Below are positions 8,415-16,888 of a DNA stretch of 64,000 nucleotides, in pieces. The stretch spans positions 186,001-250,000 of the forward strand of contig JAUZNX010000002.1 of NCBI GenBank assembly GCA_030706745.1, given 5' to 3'. Every line of letters starts with the position of its first letter. Position 1 is the first letter of the stretch. A program made the position numbers and the translations under genes. Origin of the DNA: Bacteroidota bacterium (GTDB lineage Bacteria; Bacteroidota; Ignavibacteria; Palsa-1295). The notes beneath the pieces are model-generated. The model worked only from the letters and a program-made list of their open reading frames with translations. It made no database searches and was not told where the DNA came from.

Positions 8415-9149
8415 ATGGTCATGCACCTACGATCACTTCTCTCCATCTCAGCTCAAATTGCTTTTTCACTCTGCAGTATGATTTGTTGTTTGCCGCTGGG
8501 CGCCAGGGCTCAGAGCACCGCGCCCGCCAAACAAGCTCCGAGTTCACAGTCAAGCGCCACTGCAATGCATGCCATTGGCCGGCTGAACGAGCTTAACTAT
8601 TGGACGGCGAGGGACTATTCACTGACGAATGATGCAAATCGTCAGGCAATTATCGCGTTCCAGAAACTCTCCGGGCTGCCGCGAACCGGTAAATTGACCG
8701 ATTCGACCATGGCGCGGATCAGTCGGGCAGCCACTCCGATTGCGCGTGATTCAATGCACTCGCATCACATCGAAATCGATTTGAATCATCAGGTACTTCT
8801 CGTCATCGATTCCAACGATCATGTGGCTCGCATTCTCTCGGTCTCGACGGGGAATGGTCAGCTCTTCGATTATCCTGGCATCGGTCCGCGGTATGCTCGT
8901 ACGCCTCGTGGGAATTTCAAGGTCTTCTACAAAATCACTGGATGGCGAAAGAGCCCTCTCGGACTCATGTTCGACCCGATGTATATTACGGGAGGTATCG
9001 CTGTGCATGGTTCGAAGAGCGTACCTGCGAAACCGGCGAGTCATGGCTGTATTCGCATTCCGATGTTTGCCGCGGACGAGTTGTTTGCCGCGACGCCAAT
9101 CGGCACGCCGGCCATTGTTTTTGGTGAGAATCCGAAGCCCGCGAATTGA
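8415..9149 (+). CDS. L,D-transpeptidase with peptidoglycan-binding domain
   Basis: 244 residues. A signal peptide (about 1-33, ending LPLGARAQ) is followed by a peptidoglycan-binding helix bundle (about 52-105, NRQAIIAFQKLSGLPRTGKL) and a YkuD catalytic domain (about 115-240). The active-site motif is complete: HGSKSVPAKPASHGCIRI, with catalytic Cys in SHGC. It makes 3-3 cross-links or attaches proteins to peptidoglycan in the periplasm. Such enzymes are typical of stationary or stress cell-wall remodelling, which fits the surrounding island. Confidence 0.92.
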   Translation: MVMHLRSLLSISAQIAFSLCSMICCLPLGARAQSTAPAKQAPSSQSSATAMHAIGRLNELNYWTARDYSLTNDANRQAIIAFQKLSGLPRTGKLTDSTMARISRAATPIARDSMHSHHIEIDLNHQVLLVIDSNDHVARILSVSTGNGQLFDYPGIGPRYARTPRGNFKVFYKITGWRKSPLGLMFDPMYITGGIAVHGSKSVPAKPASHGCIRIPMFAADELFAATPIGTPAIVFGENPKPAN

Positions 9150-9154
9150 ACGTC

Positions 9155-9472
9155 TCAGTCGTGAAACAATACCCGTTGGAGCGTGTAGAGGATTAATGTC
9201 CAGAGCGCAGAGGCCAGGACGATCGAAAGAAGAAGACGTGCTATCGCGACTTTTCCATCCGGCTTGCGAAACCGTGCGGCAAGTTTCGCAATCAGGGGTG
9301 AATGCGCCTCCCAGCGTTCGGTGGCTCTGCGGATGGCGGGTACGGCTTGACCGAGCATCAGGAGGCCCGCCAGCAGAAGCGCAATGCCCTGGAGGCCGGG
9401 CAGAACAAGACCGACGAGCCCCAGTAGGAGCAATACGATAGAGATCGCAATAAGAAGCGGGCGAGATTGCAT
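9155..9472 (-). CDS. Small membrane protein
   Basis: 105 residues from the ATG at 9472 (MQSRPLLIAIS). Hydrophobic segments at about 5-22, 26-42 and 80-98, with VGLVLPGLQGIALLLAGLLM, a turn resembling short PGPGW/DUF454-like membrane proteins; assignment is weak. Its ATG shares the palindrome CATG with the start of the divergent P-type ATPase, so the two 5-prime ends abut exactly and each promoter must lie in the other gene, or one gene has another start (a TTG at 9484 is in frame). Confidence 0.6.
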   Translation of the reverse strand: MQSRPLLIAISIVLLLLGLVGLVLPGLQGIALLLAGLLMLGQAVPAIRRATERWEAHSPLIAKLAARFRKPDGKVAIARLLLSIVLASALWTLILYTLQRVLFHD

Positions 9473-11999
9473 GGCAGAGGACAAACAAACTTCTCAACCA
9501 ATCAGTGTGCCAGAAGTAGCAAGGCAAGGCCTCAGCAACGCTGAGGCCGCGGAGCGTCTTCTTCGCTTTGGTCATAATGAGCTCCCGGAAGGAGATGGTG
9601 TTCGCTGGCTCAAGCCCATCCTCAAAACGCTTGGCGAGCCAATGATTCTGTTATTGTTGGCAACGGCAGGGATCTACATGCTGCTTGGAGACCGAGTTGA
9701 GGCCGCTCTGCTTAGTGCGTCAGCATTATTTGTTGTTGGGATCTCGTTGACTGAGGAGATTCGCTCCGATCGCGCTCTTCGTGCATTGCGCGATATGGCG
9801 AGCCCTCGAGCGCTCGTGCTTCGAGACGGCAAGGCCGTTCGTGTGGCTGCACGAGAGATCGTACCGGACGATCTGCTCATCCTTGCCGAAGGCGATCGCA
9901 TTGCAGCTGATGCCGACCTAATCTCGGCATCGGGTTTTGCGGTGGACGAATCCCTTCTCAGTGGAGAATCCGTTGCGGCCGAAAAATCTCTGAAGTCCTT
10001 CGCCGAAAGCAAAGTGTTTAGTGGAACACTTGCCGTGCGCGGCAGTGCTTTGGCGCGAGTGTTCGCGACAGGTGCCCGGACTGAGTTTGGCCGGATCGGC
10101 AGCGTTCTGGCTGAGGTCGTTGAATCCCGGACACCGCTCCAAAAGGAAACTGGACGACTTGTTCGTCTTGCTGCGATTGTAGGGGTAGGAGTGTGCTTAG
10201 TTGTTGTGGTCATTGGTGGGTTGATGAGAGGGAATTGGATCGAAGCGACTCTGGCAGGACTTGCGTTGGCGATCTCACTTCTTCCAGAGGAATTTCCCGT
10301 CATACTCTCGGTCTTTCTTGCACTTGGCGCACGACGTTTGGCAGCAACCGGCATGCTCGTTCATCGCATGCCGGCGGTAGAGGGATTGGGAACAGTGACA
10401 GCCTTATGCGTGGACAAAACCGGCACGCTTACCAAGAATATCATGACCCTTGCAGCAGTCCAAGCTGGAGAGCATGTCAGCTGGCTGGGCAAGGCTCCAC
10501 TCTCGCCAGAAGCGAAGCGCGTGCTCTGGACAGCCGAGCTTGCGACCAAAGTGCCGGCGTGGGATCCGATGGACCGTGCAGTTCAGGAGGCCGCGGACGG
10601 GCAACACGGTTCGGGTTCTCGGCCGGTGCCTGCGCTCGAGGTTCCCATCACTTCTGAGCTTGCGATCATGTTCAATGGTTACTCGAACCTGAATGGCGGA
10701 TTCATTTCCGCAAAGGGGATGCCCGAAGCTGTCGCGTCACTTTGTCGCATGCCCGAGAGAGAATTAGAAGCACTTCACAAGGCGATTCGGGATTTTGCCG
10801 TACGGGGCATGCGGGTGCTTGGTGTTGCGGAGAGTAACACCTTTGTTCCGTCGATACCTCTTGCAGAGCATTCGTTCGTATTTCTCGGTCTGGTTGCTTT
10901 TCATGATCCGTTGCGTGATGGCGTTCCTGATTCCGTGCAGCAGTGTTATACCGCCGGCATTCGCGTCATAATGATTACCGGGGACTATCCTGCGACCGCC
11001 GCGGCGATTGCTCGCGAAGCTGGCATCCAGAATGCGGACACCGTCTTGACCGGCACGGAGCTTTCGTTGTTCGATGCGGCGGAGTTTCGAGAACGCCTTC
11101 GCTCTGTCAATGTCTTTGCGCGAATCAAGCCGATGCAGAAATTGCAGATCGTGCAGGCGCTACGGGATGCTGGTGAGATCGTTGTCATGACTGGAGATGG
11201 CATCAACGACGCGCCAGCGCTCAAAGCGGCGCATATCGGAGTTGCGATGGGTGCTCGCGGTACGGATGTCGCTCGAGAGGCCGCAGCGATGGTACTAACG
11301 CAGGACGATTTTTCATCCCTTGTCGGTGCTGTTCGTCTCGGTCGCCGAACATATGATAATATAAAGAAGGCGATGTACTACGTGATTGCGATGCATATTC
11401 CAATCGCCGGTCTTTCCATCCTTCCGCTTGTTTTGGGAATGCCACTCATTCTCTTTCCCATTCATATCGTTTTACTCGAACTCATCATCGATCCAATGTC
11501 ATCGATTGTGTTCGAATCCGAAGGGGAGGAGGCCGATATTATGCGTCGCCCCCCGAGGGATCCCAAATCGCCGATGTTTCGCTCTTCGAGTATCATGATT
11601 GCATTGCTACAAGGACTGAGTATCTTCGCGGTCGTTTCGATTATTTTTTTGATTTCCTATGGGCGAACGCATTCCGAATACGAGTCACGGACGCTGGCAT
11701 TCGCGACATTGATTCTCTCGAATCTGATACTCGCATTGGTCGATCGCTCATGGGCTCGGACTTTTATTGCAATGCTTGTCGATCCAGGCACTGGGACCAA
11801 AAACCGAGCATTATGGTGGTGCGTCGGAGGTGGGTTGGCGATGCTGTTTCTCATCACTACCGTCCCATCCGTGTCCGTTCTCTTTCACTTCGGACCATTC
11901 CACTTTCATGATTGGATCCTGACCGCGGTTGCTGCTGGTGCAAGTCTTGCGTGGTTCGAAATATTCAAACTATTACGGAAGCGGACCGTAACATCATGA
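9471..11999 (+). CDS. P2-type cation-transporting P-type ATPase
   Basis: 842 residues from ATG 9471 (MAEDKQTSQ); the longer frame upstream has no family match. Order: cation-ATPase N-domain (about 10-70), actuator domain with LLSGESVA (TGES-equivalent), membrane motif PEEFP in M4, phosphorylation site DKTGTLT, hinge TGDGINDAPAL, and a C-terminal block of four to six helices. This is the PacL/Ca2+-ATPase-like P2 family; PEEFP in place of SERCA PEGLP is common in bacterial members with uncertain ion (Ca2+, Mn2+ or monovalent). Inner membrane. Stands with stress proteins, as do CtpF-type pumps in dormancy regulons. Confidence 0.9.
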   Translation: MAEDKQTSQPISVPEVARQGLSNAEAAERLLRFGHNELPEGDGVRWLKPILKTLGEPMILLLLATAGIYMLLGDRVEAALLSASALFVVGISLTEEIRSDRALRALRDMASPRALVLRDGKAVRVAAREIVPDDLLILAEGDRIAADADLISASGFAVDESLLSGESVAAEKSLKSFAESKVFSGTLAVRGSALARVFATGARTEFGRIGSVLAEVVESRTPLQKETGRLVRLAAIVGVGVCLVVVVIGGLMRGNWIEATLAGLALAISLLPEEFPVILSVFLALGARRLAATGMLVHRMPAVEGLGTVTALCVDKTGTLTKNIMTLAAVQAGEHVSWLGKAPLSPEAKRVLWTAELATKVPAWDPMDRAVQEAADGQHGSGSRPVPALEVPITSELAIMFNGYSNLNGGFISAKGMPEAVASLCRMPERELEALHKAIRDFAVRGMRVLGVAESNTFVPSIPLAEHSFVFLGLVAFHDPLRDGVPDSVQQCYTAGIRVIMITGDYPATAAAIAREAGIQNADTVLTGTELSLFDAAEFRERLRSVNVFARIKPMQKLQIVQALRDAGEIVVMTGDGINDAPALKAAHIGVAMGARGTDVAREAAAMVLTQDDFSSLVGAVRLGRRTYDNIKKAMYYVIAMHIPIAGLSILPLVLGMPLILFPIHIVLLELIIDPMSSIVFESEGEEADIMRRPPRDPKSPMFRSSSIMIALLQGLSIFAVVSIIFLISYGRTHSEYESRTLAFATLILSNLILALVDRSWARTFIAMLVDPGTGTKNRALWWCVGGGLAMLFLITTVPSVSVLFHFGPFHFHDWILTAVAAGASLAWFEIFKLLRKRTVTS

Positions 12000-12025
12000 A
12001 GCCCTCCGACAGAGGGCTTCATGAT
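11993..12025. terminator. Hairpin at the end of the P-type ATPase gene
   Basis: Perfect 14-bp arms (11993-12006 and 12012-12025, ATCATGAAGCCCTC and complement) with a 5-base loop, overlapping the ATPase stop codon. It also lies 54 bp downstream of the convergent regulator gene. No U tract follows, so it could serve both convergent transcripts as a stabilising or Rho-assisted terminator. Confidence 0.65.
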
Positions 12026-12079
12026 CCATGTTACAGTATTAGTATCCTGACTTACCGAGCTTCCTTAGCCGAGCTTCAA

Positions 12080-12616
12080 TCAGGAAGTCCGAATGAATGG
12101 ACGATGGGGAGTGGTTAAATGTGCGGCCCGCTCGACAACCCTGTCCATTTCCGCAATGCCGTATGCTTTGGAGAGCACCGTCGAGGCACCCGCGAGAATC
12201 GCTCGTTCTTCAACTTCCACAGTCTGCGGACCACCAACGAGGACGATATGACTATTTGGCTGTGCACTGTGCAAACGCTCAATCGCATGCAGAGCCGTCT
12301 CACCACTCAAATCATAGTCGATGATAATTACATGAGGAGATTCCTCCCACGCAATTGCGAGTGCATCGCGAAGTGTGCAGGAAGAGAATACTTCATAGCC
12401 TCGCTCTGTGAAGTGGCGGGAGAGAAAGGCCCGAATCTCATCGAAGTCCTCCAGAATCAGCATTACACAACTTGGTGATGCCGCGGGAGCAACTGCAGCC
12501 ATCGCACGAAGGCTTCGACCGGTCGATTTCGGAGGGGGAATGGAAACCATCCCTGTTCCGCTCTGAGTGTCCGGCATACCTAGATAATAGCCTTCTAATT
12601 CCTGATGTAGATGCAT
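12080..12616 (-). CDS. Receiver-only response regulator (paralog 1)
   Basis: About 178 residues: a 50-residue Pro/Ser-rich N-terminal region and one receiver domain (about 50-170). The acidic pocket is LEDFDE, the phospho-acceptor Asp is in IIIDYDLSG and the conserved Lys in LSKAYG; the usual Thr/Ser switch residue is replaced (LVGGPQ). No output domain. It is closely related to the regulator at 18428-18889 (shared RGYEVFSS and LRDALAIAWEE). The two flank the ferredoxin-NrfD-Cyc2 operon, which suggests a role in its control or a duplicated border. The start is uncertain; several in-frame ATGs exist. Confidence 0.8.
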   Translation of the reverse strand: MHLHQELEGYYLGMPDTQSGTGMVSIPPPKSTGRSLRAMAAVAPAASPSCVMLILEDFDEIRAFLSRHFTERGYEVFSSCTLRDALAIAWEESPHVIIIDYDLSGETALHAIERLHSAQPNSHIVLVGGPQTVEVEERAILAGASTVLSKAYGIAEMDRVVERAAHLTTPHRPFIRTS

Positions 12617-13140
12617 GTCATAAGCTAAAGATACTTCATAATGTGCGAAAGCGGCGTGCCATCTAATTCAAATGGCGATGCTTCAACGAATTTCAATAGG
12701 AGAGAGCGGTCTTCTTGAGATTGCAGTAGAAATGAAGGAAAGAATCTTGCCTTGCATGGCAAAGACTTAACGGTTTCATGTTCGAAATCCTGTCTGTAGA
12801 GCGACGATCGAGTCATGCTTGATTTCCGCAAAAAAGACTGTGAAATGCGAGGAATTGATGTCGTCAAGAGTCTCATAGATTAGATGTGAAAATCAAGTGC
12901 GAAGCTTGACCGATCATCTTGACTAGGACCTGCCAATAATCGCGGCGACTTGTCGATGGTTGGTGAGAATTACAGGAACACAATCCCATTAAGTGATCTG
13001 CATGTATCGCAAACAAAGAGGCGGTTGATCGCCTGCTGATTCCAACCTAGACTAGGCCGCCAGCGGCTTTCCAAAAGATTGTTGTAAAACCTTACGCTTT
13101 CAAAAGAATTGACGGCAAGAATTAATACAATGTTCAATAT

Positions 13141-13159
13141 ATCGTAAGCTTCTTACGAT
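13141..13159. promoter_or_regulatory. Perfect 8-3-8 palindrome, candidate operator (6-3-6 class)
   Basis: ATCGTAAG-CTT-CTTACGAT, the best of the dyads upstream of the ferredoxin-NrfD operon. Related 3-bp-spacer sites occur at 22894-22908 and 26791-26805 beside the MtrAB modules. Confidence 0.5.
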
Positions 13160-13225
13160 TCAATGTTATGTCCTCCAGAATTTCTTACAAAAGTGGCTTG
13201 ATGATCGTAAGAATCTTCCACCCCA

Positions 13226-13242
13226 TGTAAGAAATCCTTACG
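13226..13242. promoter_or_regulatory. GTAA-N7-TTAC palindrome (6-5-6 class), candidate operator
   Basis: TGTAAGAAATCCTTACG, 84 bp (eight helical turns, centre to centre) downstream of the 8-3-8 dyad and 149 bp before the ferredoxin ATG. Confidence 0.45.
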
Positions 13243-13390
13243 ATTTCGACTTGTGCAAAACTTGATAAAGAGCCAATTTAGAACTATGGATGATTGGAAC
13301 AGTGGTTGTGCCGGTGCGCCCCAAGAAACCTATTGAAGTTGGTTGACTCCCAGTTTCGAAGCCAACGTGAGGTTGTGAATATCTAATCAA

Positions 13391-14338
13391 ATGGAAGAGG
13401 AAAAGAAGTCCAATCGAAGGAAGTTTTTGCAGCTTACCGTCGTGAGCGGAGCCGCAATCGCAACAGGTGCTGGATTGCGAAATGCCTTCTCCGAACCCAA
13501 TTCAGAGTTGGCGAAATCACAGAATGCGGGTGAAAGCGTGCATGCATTAACGGCCAGTGGAGATCTGGTCCAAGTGGATACAGCACACGCACGCGCCGTC
13601 GTGCATCACCCTGTCACCAATGACGAGGCGCGTACTGGAATCGCTGGCAAACGCTTCGTCATGGTCATCGATTTGGCGAAGTGCGATGGTTGCAAGAAGT
13701 GTACGGTAGCATGTCAAAAGATGCACTTCACCCCGAAGGACCGCGAGTGGATGAAGGTCTTTGAGATGCAGGACTCCGAAACGACGCCATCGTATTGGAT
13801 GCCGAAACCATGCTTCCACTGTGATAATCCTCCTTGTACGAAAGTCTGCCCTGTCAATGCTACGTTCAAACGTCAGGACGGTATTGTCCTGATCGATAAT
13901 GAACGATGCATCGGTTGCCGATTTTGCATGGCTGCATGCCCATATAGCTCGCGTTTCTTCAATTGGGAGCGCCCCGTGGAGACCCCCGAAATGGCACTAA
14001 CCCCTTACTCCCCGGAACAAGGTTACCCACGCCGGGTCGGTACCGTTGAGAAGTGCGATTTTTGCCCGGATATGATTCGACAGGGCAAGATGCCAGGATG
14101 CATCTCGGCCTGTGCAATGAAGGCTCTATACTTCGGCGACGAGAACGAAGATGCTGTCACGAACTCGGACGGTGAAACGGTCCGGTTGAGTACTCTTCTC
14201 GAGCAGAACGCGGGGTACCGCTACATGGAAGATCTCGGTACGAAGCCGCGTGTGTATTATTTGCCACCAAAGAACCGACGGTATCCCAAGCCCGATCTCG
14301 ATCACGCAGCAAGCGGACATGCTGCTGTGAAGAGCTGA
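13391..14338 (+). CDS. Tat-exported four-cluster ferredoxin subunit (NrfC/HybA/DmsB-like)
   Basis: 315 residues. A twin-arginine signal (NRRKFLQL at 8-15) is followed by about 60 unassigned residues, then four [4Fe-4S] sets: C98-DGC-KKC-TVAC, CFHCDNPPCTKVC, CIGCRFCMAAC and CDFC...GCISAC. This is the electron-transfer subunit that links a periplasmic partner to an NrfD-type membrane quinone-binding protein, encoded next. No molybdopterin catalytic subunit is present nearby, so the redox partner is more likely a cytochrome, such as the monoheme cytochrome at 16417. First gene of a five-gene plus-strand operon ending with a Cyc2-like protein. Confidence 0.9.
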   Translation: MEEEKKSNRRKFLQLTVVSGAAIATGAGLRNAFSEPNSELAKSQNAGESVHALTASGDLVQVDTAHARAVVHHPVTNDEARTGIAGKRFVMVIDLAKCDGCKKCTVACQKMHFTPKDREWMKVFEMQDSETTPSYWMPKPCFHCDNPPCTKVCPVNATFKRQDGIVLIDNERCIGCRFCMAACPYSSRFFNWERPVETPEMALTPYSPEQGYPRRVGTVEKCDFCPDMIRQGKMPGCISACAMKALYFGDENEDAVTNSDGETVRLSTLLEQNAGYRYMEDLGTKPRVYYLPPKNRRYPKPDLDHAASGHAAVKS

Positions 14339-14370
14339 CGCAAGTTCTGACGATCAATCTAATATCCCTA

Positions 14371-15798
14371 ATGGAAATTACACCTGTCGAGAAAATTCGT
14401 GCTGATTTTCTGAGGCCGATCACGCCTGGAAATTTCGGCAAAACCAGCCGTTACTGGGTTATTGGCCTCACCCTCCTGCTCTGCTGGGGCATATTTGCAT
14501 ACATCTATCAACTCCGCACCGGCCTTGAGGCGACCGCGATGCGCAACTACGTGTCGTGGGGTCTTTACATCTCCACGTTCGTCTTCTTTATCGGGATCAG
14601 CCACTCGGGAACGCTGGTGTCGGCGATTCTTCGAATCACCAATCAGGAGTGGCGCCGTCCAATCACGCGCTCCGCGGAGTTGCTGACTGCCGTCGCCCTG
14701 ATGTTCGGTGGCATCATGCCCATCATTGACATGGGCCGCCCCGACCGCGTGGCGAACATGGTCATTTTTGGCCGAGTGCAATCGCCGCTCCTCTGGGATA
14801 TTATGTGCATTACCACCTACCTGACCGGCAGTCTGCTGTTTCTGTATTTGCCGATGATACCCGATATCGCACTGTGCAAAGAACGATTTGCGAAGACCGG
14901 GTCAACATTTCGATTGTGGGTCTATGACAAACTCGCAATGGGGTGGAAGGATACTCCCGAAAACTGGCGGAGGCTTGAGCGTGCAATGCGCGTCATGACT
15001 GTGATGATTATTCCAATCGCAGTGTCAGTCCACACAGTCGTCTCATACATTTTTGCGATGACCTTGCGCGCTGGATGGAATAGTACCATCTTTGGTCCAT
15101 ATTTCGTGATCGGCGCACTCTATTCCGGATCGGCCGGGGTAATCCTGACGATGTCTGCATTCCGCCGAATCTATCACCTTGAGGAGTACATAACTCCGCG
15201 CCATTTCGATCTGATGAGCAAGATCGTGCTCTCGCTCACAATGATTTATGCATACTTTAATTTGAACGAGTACTGGGTACCAGCATACAAAATGGAGTCG
15301 CACGATGGCATTCTATTGAGCGATCTGTTCTCAGGCGGATGGTCCACGGTCTTCTGGATTCTGCAATTTGGTACCGTGCTGCTGCCAATTGTCATTCTTG
15401 CGATTCCACGAGGTCGTAAGCCAGTGGGAGCGACAATCGCATGTATTATTATCGTCGCGGGTGCGTGGGTCAAGCGGTATGTCATCGTTATTCCGACACT
15501 GTTGCATCCTTTCCTTCCGATTCAGAATGTACCCGCCTCCTGGTCATCATACTTCCCGAATTGGGTCGAGTTCTCAGTCACCGGCGGCGCGCTGGCCGGG
15601 ATATTCTTAGTCATCACACTCTTCTCAAAGTTCTTCCCGATCGCGTCGATCTGGGAGGTCGAAGAAGGGGTGCACCTGGCAAAGAAGGGCTTGGTCATTC
15701 CTGGTATCAATACTCAAAACGGTGCGGATGATAGATCATCCGCTGACCATTCGAATCACAAACCTATACCGGCAGTCCAGGAGGCATTCGCAAAATGA
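14371..15798 (+). CDS. NrfD/PsrC-like polytopic membrane quinone-interacting subunit
   Basis: 475 residues with about ten hydrophobic segments, longer than the eight-helix minimal NrfD, and closest in style to the ten-helix PsrC/ActC/HybB-like proteins. Recognisable elements are VSWGLYISTFVFFIGISHSG, the MGRPDR turn after helix 3, and YIFAMTLRAGWNSTIFGPYFVIGALYSG. NrfD-type proteins oxidise or reduce quinone in the inner membrane together with the ferredoxin subunit. 32 bp after the ferredoxin gene; its stop overlaps the next gene (ATGA). In an electron-uptake scheme it could pass electrons into the quinone pool. Confidence 0.9.
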   Translation: MEITPVEKIRADFLRPITPGNFGKTSRYWVIGLTLLLCWGIFAYIYQLRTGLEATAMRNYVSWGLYISTFVFFIGISHSGTLVSAILRITNQEWRRPITRSAELLTAVALMFGGIMPIIDMGRPDRVANMVIFGRVQSPLLWDIMCITTYLTGSLLFLYLPMIPDIALCKERFAKTGSTFRLWVYDKLAMGWKDTPENWRRLERAMRVMTVMIIPIAVSVHTVVSYIFAMTLRAGWNSTIFGPYFVIGALYSGSAGVILTMSAFRRIYHLEEYITPRHFDLMSKIVLSLTMIYAYFNLNEYWVPAYKMESHDGILLSDLFSGGWSTVFWILQFGTVLLPIVILAIPRGRKPVGATIACIIIVAGAWVKRYVIVIPTLLHPFLPIQNVPASWSSYFPNWVEFSVTGGALAGIFLVITLFSKFFPIASIWEVEEGVHLAKKGLVIPGINTQNGADDRSSADHSNHKPIPAVQEAFAK

Positions 15799-16427
15799 GA
15801 AAAATCCGACGCTCCCTTGTATTGTCCGTTGCGTGCCTGATCGCGTGTTCCATCATCGCCGTCCATCCGGCAACCGGACAAATGTGCCCGATGGATTCTA
15901 CTCCTTCGAATGCTGGAGGGATCGACACGAGCAATCCACATCAGGCGAAGCTTACACTGAACGTGCGAGATGGTGATTCCACCTGGATCGTAACCGCTAC
16001 ACTCATCGCGCTTGATTCGACCGGAAAGATGGGTCCGATCGGTAGCACTCCTGTGAATATTCTGGCCAAGCGATTATTCGGTCTGATGCCCGTCTCGGAT
16101 GAGAGCCCGGGAACCACGGATGCCGCCGGCAACGTGGATATTGCATTCCCGAAAGATATTCCCGGCAATGCACAAGGAGTGCTTACACTCATTGCACGTG
16201 TCGATGATAACGATCGGACGGGTGCCATTGAGTCGCGGATTGTTGGTCCCTGGGGCAGGCCGGTCGCGCAAGTTGCGGATCCCTTCCCTCGAGCACTTTG
16301 GGAGCCGCGAGCGCCGATCGCGATGATTATCACATTTTGCATTCTCTTCGGCGGCGTGTGGACGACCTATGGATTTATCTTGACTCAACTTGTCAACATC
16401 AAAAAAGGAAAACACGATGAAGCCTAA
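15795..16427 (+). CDS. Hypothetical membrane-anchored periplasmic protein
   Basis: 210 residues, family not recognised. A signal peptide or anchor (about 8-29, LVLSVACLIACSIIAV) is followed by a beta-rich domain (about 55-165, NVRDGDSTWIVTATLIALDS, DAAGNVDIAFPKDIPG) and a C-terminal transmembrane helix (about 174-196) with a basic tail. The fold resembles an Ig-like or FixH-like periplasmic domain, but this is only impression. It overlaps the NrfD gene by 4 bp and the cytochrome gene by 11 bp, so it is an obligate part of this operon and possibly an accessory subunit of the ferredoxin-NrfD complex. Confidence 0.75.
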   Translation: MRKIRRSLVLSVACLIACSIIAVHPATGQMCPMDSTPSNAGGIDTSNPHQAKLTLNVRDGDSTWIVTATLIALDSTGKMGPIGSTPVNILAKRLFGLMPVSDESPGTTDAAGNVDIAFPKDIPGNAQGVLTLIARVDDNDRTGAIESRIVGPWGRPVAQVADPFPRALWEPRAPIAMIITFCILFGGVWTTYGFILTQLVNIKKGKHDEA

Positions 16428-16848
16428 TTTTAGCTGGACACGGCTCTCGGCAGTGCTTGCCGTCAGCGCGACTTTTGCAATTACAGCCGGACTTGGTAAT
16501 GCATTTACACCGGGCGGCAGCGGTCCGAAGTGGATGGCTCCCACAGCGGCCAGCGGAAAGAAGAATCCTGTTGCCAGTAATGCCGCGTCGATCAGTACTG
16601 GAAAAAAGATTTTCGGTAAAGAATGCGAGTCATGTCATGGCAAGACGGGAATCGGCAACGGACCGAAAGCAGCTGAGTTATCCAAAGTCCCCGGAAACCT
16701 GACGACCCATGAGTTCCAAAGCCAGAGCGATGGAGCGATCTTTTGGAAGATTACCAAAGGCAATAAGCCAATGCCGACATTCGCGACCGCATACTCTGAG
16801 GAGGAGCGTTGGAGTGTCGTGAATTATTTGCGGACGCTCGGCAAATGA
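16417..16848 (+). CDS. Periplasmic monoheme cytochrome c
   Basis: 143 residues from ATG 16417, with AAGGA 10 bp upstream. Signal peptide about 1-29 (ending LGNAFTPG). One heme site, CESCHGKTGIGNGPKA, and a likely axial Met in NKPMPTF, the class I cytochrome c layout. It shares the operon with the ferredoxin-NrfD pair and the Cyc2-like cytochrome-porin, and is the natural soluble carrier between the outer-membrane protein and the inner-membrane complex. That role is inferred from gene order only. Confidence 0.9.
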   Translation: MKPNFSWTRLSAVLAVSATFAITAGLGNAFTPGGSGPKWMAPTAASGKKNPVASNAASISTGKKIFGKECESCHGKTGIGNGPKAAELSKVPGNLTTHEFQSQSDGAIFWKITKGNKPMPTFATAYSEEERWSVVNYLRTLGK

Positions 16849-16888
16849 TCTGATTGTAGTTCATTCGTCAAACTAACTAACAACTACT

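Larger units (their letters stand above)
12617..13390. promoter_or_regulatory. 774-bp regulatory region upstream of the ferredoxin-NrfD operon
   Basis: No convincing gene. It carries a cluster of GTAAG/CTTAC dyads: GTAAAACCTTAC (13084-13095), a perfect 8-3-8 dyad (13141-13159), a degenerate CGTAAG-AAT-CTTCC (13206-13220) and TGTAAGAAATCCTTACG (13226-13242). The centres of the last three are 63 and 21 bp apart, multiples of the helical repeat. TGG-N10-GC at 13303-13317 is a weak sigma-54-like candidate about 75 bp before the ATG. An 83-codon minus-strand frame at 12625-12876 has no recognisable features and I do not call it. Confidence 0.5.

Noticed and set aside
12625-12876. 83-codon minus-strand open frame upstream of the ferredoxin operon
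   Set aside because: No signal, domain or Shine-Dalgarno support, and it lies in a region better explained as regulatory.
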